Assembly (NCBI GenBank): GCA_036524675.1
Contig: DATDBU010000131.1
Span: 1-8,182, forward strand
Reading direction: 5' to 3'
DNA: 8,182 nucleotides
DNA from: DATDAW01 sp036524675
Lineage (GTDB): Bacteria; Verrucomicrobiota; Verrucomicrobiia; Chthoniobacterales; DASVRZ01
Positions 7,845-8,182 of this stretch are shown piece after piece. The translations under genes and the position numbers were made by a program. Numbering within the stretch: the first letter of the stretch is position 1; each line of letters opens with the position of its first letter. The notes below the pieces were generated by a model. The model made no database searches, was not told where the DNA came from, and saw only the letters and a program-made list of their open reading frames with translations.

Positions 7845-7911
7845 CAAGGAGCGGCGGTTTTCAACCGCCGATTTACAGTAGCCGAAGGCGCTTGAAAAGC
7901 GCCTCTCCTTG
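7845..7911. repeat. REP/BIME-like compound palindrome
   Basis: An outer stem pairs 7845-7851 (CAAGGAG) with 7905-7911 (CTCCTTG). Directly inside it are two hairpins. Hairpin 1 is CGGCGGTT / AACCGCCG (7852-7859 with 7863-7870, loop TTC). Hairpin 2 is AGGCGCTT / AAGCGCCT (7886-7893 with 7897-7904, loop GAA). The 15 bases at 7871-7885 between them are unpaired, giving a three-way junction. The two halves are inverted copies of one unit, CAAGGAG-N-GGCG-S-TTTTCAA-S-CGCC, and they differ by a compensated G-C versus C-G swap. This is the layout of bacterial interspersed mosaic elements. It starts 51 bases after the upstream stop codon. Repetition elsewhere in the genome cannot be seen from this window. 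Confidence 0.75.
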
Positions 7912-8114
7912 GCAAACCACTTCCTCGGGGCCTTATGCCGCATGCCAGGTTACTGCCCGCCGATTTTGGCGATTGTATTGCCGATAGTGTATTCGTAGAG
8001 TCGAGTTATTCTGGCGTAGAAATGCGAGTCCGGATGACGGGAAATAGCCTCGAGAGCGGCTCCACGGTCGCTGAGTCTGCGATTGTCGACAAGAATGAAC
8101 GCTCAGCACTTTAT

Positions 8115-8152
8115 TTCGGACTTTGGTCCGGATTCCGTCAAAAGACAGAATC
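8115..8152 (+). promoter_or_regulatory. Two tandem hairpins in a probable 5' leader
   Basis: Hairpin A is TTCGGAC / GTCCGGA (8115-8121 with 8126-8132, loop TTTG, one T.G pair). Hairpin B is GATTC-C-GTC / GAC-A-GAATC (8131-8139 with 8144-8152, loop AAAA, one C/A mismatch). They share bases 8131-8132, so they could compete or stack. They end 17 bases before the Shine-Dalgarno at 8170. Neither has a T tract, so a leader structure is more likely than a terminator. No known riboswitch class is recognised. Confidence 0.4.
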
Positions 8153-8169
8153 GTGAATTTAAGAAGATA

Positions 8170-8176
8170 AAGGAGG
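8170..8176 (+). promoter_or_regulatory. Strong Shine-Dalgarno sequence for a gene starting past the edge
   Basis: AAGGAGG at 8170-8176 is a perfect match to the 16S anti-Shine-Dalgarno core, and six bases follow it before the window ends. No start codon lies downstream within the window, so a plus-strand gene probably begins within the next few bases beyond 8182. Its product cannot be inferred. Confidence 0.7.
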
Positions 8177-8182
8177 AGTTAG

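Larger units (their letters stand above)
7794..8182. other. 389-base gene-free region at the right edge
   Basis: No convincing gene lies here. The stretch holds the compound palindrome (7845-7911), about 200 bases without recognisable function (7912-8114), two tandem hairpins (8115-8152) and a strong ribosome binding site (8170-8176). A 73-codon plus-strand frame (7935-8156) has no Shine-Dalgarno and no recognisable motif, and I do not call it. The right half is probably the promoter and 5' leader of a gene that starts just beyond the window. Confidence 0.6.

Noticed and set aside
8028..8133. Short direct repeat GTCCGGAT near 8029 and 8126
   Set aside because: Eight bases of identity in a region this size can easily occur by chance, and the flanks do not extend the match.
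7935..8156. 73-codon plus-strand open frame
   Set aside because: It has no Shine-Dalgarno or recognisable motif. The antisense frame over the same bases looks no less protein-like, and the frame ends just before the next gene's ribosome site.

Overview
The window is an 8.2 kb piece of a bacterial chromosome. It is moderately GC-rich, and its codons favour C or G at the third position. Four complete protein genes are well supported. A fifth gene probably begins just past the right edge. No single feature fixes the taxon. A Verrucomicrobiota-like organism (Opitutae/Spartobacteria style) is my best guess, from three things: the GHL6/GH42M-type sugar-hydrolase relative, the secreted ankyrin protein, and an intergenic palindrome carrying a GGCGGTTTTCAACCGCC hairpin. 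This is inference and was not checked by search. Nothing suggests phage, IS elements, CRISPR, tRNA or rRNA.

Left part (1-4263, plus strand): a large exported PhoA-type alkaline phosphatase (7-1977) is followed by a strong intrinsic terminator (2001-2040). Next comes polyphosphate kinase 1 (start most likely 2098, end 4263). The first enzyme releases inorganic phosphate from organic esters outside the cytoplasm. The second stores phosphate as polyphosphate in the cell. They make functional neighbours, but the terminator argues that they are separate transcripts.

Middle (4305-5720, minus strand): a convergent gene encodes a secreted protein with about seven ankyrin repeats followed by a DUF1266-like C-terminal domain. 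The short gap between it and ppk holds two imperfect hairpins.

Right part (5871-7793, plus strand): a divergent gene encodes a 640-residue cytoplasmic protein with a GHL6-like TIM barrel, a GH42M (beta-galactosidase trimerisation) domain and a beta-rich C-terminus. It is probably a carbohydrate-active enzyme. The remaining 389 bases hold a 67-base compound palindrome (7845-7911), two tandem hairpins (8115-8152) and a perfect Shine-Dalgarno sequence (8170-8176). That Shine-Dalgarno points to a gene starting beyond base 8182.

I see no clearly undescribed multi-gene system here. The most unusual items are the ankyrin/DUF1266 fusion and the compound palindrome with compensating base changes.
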